The notes under the pieces were generated by a model. The model saw only the letters and a list, made by a program, of their open reading frames with translations, searched no databases and was not told the origin of the DNA. Positions 50,340-51,392 of a DNA stretch of 51,392 nucleotides are shown here, piece by piece. How positions within the stretch are numbered: the stretch's first letter is position 1; each line of letters opens with the position of its first letter. The position numbers and the translations under genes were made by a program. Origin of the DNA: Aeromicrobium piscarium (GTDB lineage Bacteria > Actinomycetota > Actinomycetes > Propionibacteriales > Nocardioidaceae); contig NZ_VLNT01000017.1 of the NCBI RefSeq assembly GCF_007421815.1, positions 1-51,392 of the forward strand. The letters run 5' to 3'.

Positions 50340-51320
50340 TCAGGTGTCGTCGCCGATCATCCGGATCAGCAGAGCGGTCATGAGGTCCTTCTCCCGCGGA
50401 TCGCTCATGGCGACCAGGAGCGCGAGGGCGGCGAGGGAGTTGCTCGTGATTCGCGGCATCCCAGCCTCATCGATCAGCGCGCCGTTGCGGGCGAGGAAGG
50501 TGACGAACAAGGCGGCAGCGCACCGTTTATTGCCGTCGGAGAGCGGATGGTCCTTGACGACGAGGTAGAGCAGGTTGGCGGCCTTCTCCTCGACGGTCGG
50601 GTAGAGATCGTTCCCACCGAAACTCTGATAGACGGCGGCGACGATGCCGTCGAGGGTGCCGCCGCGCTCCCTGCCGAGCAGGCTATCGCCGGGAAACTTC
50701 GTGGCGACGTGGGCGATCACGGTCCGTGCTTCGTCCAGGGTGAGATTCCAGTCGGGAATGGCGTGCGGGGTCGCCTCGACGTGGCCTTCGTCGTAGTCGC
50801 GCAGGAGCGTCAGGCCGGGTAGATACCCGGCGAGCACATCGGCGACTCCGGCCACCAATTGGTCACTGGAACGACCGAGGATCCGCACGATGGAGCCGAG
50901 CTGTTCCAGCCGCTGCTCGTTGATCGCATAGCCCCGCACCAGGTAGTCGCGCAGACGTTCGGTCGCCCAGATGCGGAACTGGGTGGCGACTTTGCTCTTG
51001 ACCCGGTAGCCGACCGAGATGATGACATCGAGATTGTAGAAGGGAATCTCACGGGCGACCTGTCGCGAGCCTTCGGTGCGAACCTGTCGGAATTTCCGAC
51101 AGGTTGCCGCCTCATCGAGCTCACCCTCGTCGTAAACGTGACCGATGTGCTCGACAACATTGGTACGTGAACTCCCGAAGAGGTCCGCGATCTGCTGTTG
51201 ATTCAGCCAGACGGTCTCCTCATCGAGCCGCACCTCCAACGCCGGCACGCCGTCGTCGCGCTGATTGAAGCGCCCCAGGTTTGATGCCGCATCCTTTTGA
51301 GTTGGAAGGATGCGAACCAT
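50340..51320 (-). pseudogene. RhuM/Fic-DOC family protein, 5' end replaced by IS sequence
   Basis: The native part encodes the RhuM family: VRLDEETVWLNQQQIADLFG, SRTNVVEHIGHVYDEGELDE, REIPFYNLDVIISVGYRVKS and a C-terminal Fic/DOC motif HPLSDGNKRCAAALF. RhuM proteins occur in genomic islands; the Fic motif implies nucleotide or phosphate transfer. The insertion junction is at about 51265: the first 18 residues of the open frame (from ATG 51320) are read from the IS left end, replacing roughly the first 8-10 native codons. The frame happens to stay open, so a fusion of about 326 residues could be made if transcribed from the IS. Confidence 0.85.
51266..51290 (+). repeat. left terminal inverted repeat (IRL) of the IS3 element
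   Basis: TGAAGCGCCCCAGGTTTGAT is followed by GCCGC. It matches the IRR at 593-617 with about three mismatches in 25 positions. Confidence 0.8.
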
Positions 51321-51392
51321 GCCGAAGAAGATCGATCAGAAGGTCAAGGAGCGGTGCGTGCGCCAGGTGCTGGAGCACCTGCCGGAGTACTC
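51319..51392 (+). CDS. IS3-family OrfA, 3'-truncated by window edge
   Basis: ATG 51319, preceded by GGAAGGA, opens MPKKIDQKVKERCVRQVLEH followed by LPEYS, the N terminus of the helix-turn-helix OrfA (DNA-binding) subunit of IS3 transposases. Only 24 codons are inside the window. Its ATG shares the palindrome CATG with the opposing ATG of the rhuM fusion frame. Confidence 0.85.
   Translation, partial: MPKKIDQKVKERCVRQVLEHLPEY

Larger units (their letters stand above)
51266..51392 (+). mobile_element. IS3-family insertion sequence, left-hand part (continues past window)
   Basis: The element starts TGAAGCGCCCCAGGTTTGAT at 51266, matching the right end of the copy at 1-617, and carries the start of orfA. 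It is inserted in the 5' end of the rhuM-type gene. It runs in the same direction as the left copy. The far end is outside the window. Confidence 0.85.

Overview
The window is GC-rich chromosomal DNA of an actinobacterium, most likely of the order Mycobacteriales (Gordonia/Dietzia/Tsukamurella/Mycobacterium relatives). The evidence is gene content and order. One block resembles the M. tuberculosis Rv1202-Rv1232 neighbourhood: mgtE-like, DUF1003, mrp, tatB, sigE, O-methyltransferase, DUF3117, tag, LOG and dapE. A second resembles Rv1330-Rv1341: rdgB, rph, an MBL protein, murI, cysM, cysO, mec, DUF2017, clpS and pncB. Also present are an Lhr-Nei pair, an EthA-type monooxygenase and a 13E12/DUF222-HNH gene with a perfect LexA box. 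The genus cannot be fixed from sequence reading alone. I saw no rRNA, tRNA or CRISPR array.

Layout. 1-617 is the right end of an IS3-family element. 0.7-10.5 kb is mixed: a LexA-box HNH gene, an SDR, an AadA-like nucleotidyltransferase, an alpha/beta hydrolase, an LPGTG surface protein, an SF2 helicase and an acyl-CoA dehydrogenase. 10.7-21 kb holds transport and envelope genes, then sigE and the DNA-repair/lysine genes tag, LOG and dapE. 21-30.6 kb holds nucleotide housekeeping (rdgB, rph, a Prs paralogue), murI, a sortase-like gene with a secreted neighbour, the mec-cysO-cysM cysteine operon and clpS-DUF2017. 30.6-36 kb holds the nicotinate/nicotinamide salvage operon and assorted oxidoreductases and hydrolases. 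36-47 kb holds a second SF2 helicase, YqgE, a MerR regulator, a DUF3048 lipoprotein and lhr-nei. 47-50 kb holds an EthA-like enzyme, a VKOR and an esterase. The right edge is a rhuM/Fic gene cut at its 5' end by the left end of another IS3-family copy, whose orfA starts at 51319.

How the genes are organised. Many genes sit in short operons with ATGA, GTGA or TGATG stop/start overlaps. At least 18 lead genes have a TANNNT hexamer ending 6-8 nt before the start codon, the arrangement expected of leaderless mRNAs. Many of the larger gaps between transcription units contain an imperfect palindrome or array of inverted repeats. These fall into several unrelated sequence families, two of which recur inside the window. 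They probably act as transcript ends, but I know of no name for them.

The strongest oddities are: two perfect 83-bp direct repeats between sigE and a glutaminase-STAS gene, which create two identical 28-codon ORFs chained to the glutaminase start by ATGA overlaps; an IS insertion that beheads rhuM and supplies a fusion start; a helicase gene whose only well-placed start is a CTG in a CTGA overlap; an O-methyltransferase that seems to start at ATC; a CysO with two residues after its Gly-Gly; and sigE without rseA/htrA beside it.
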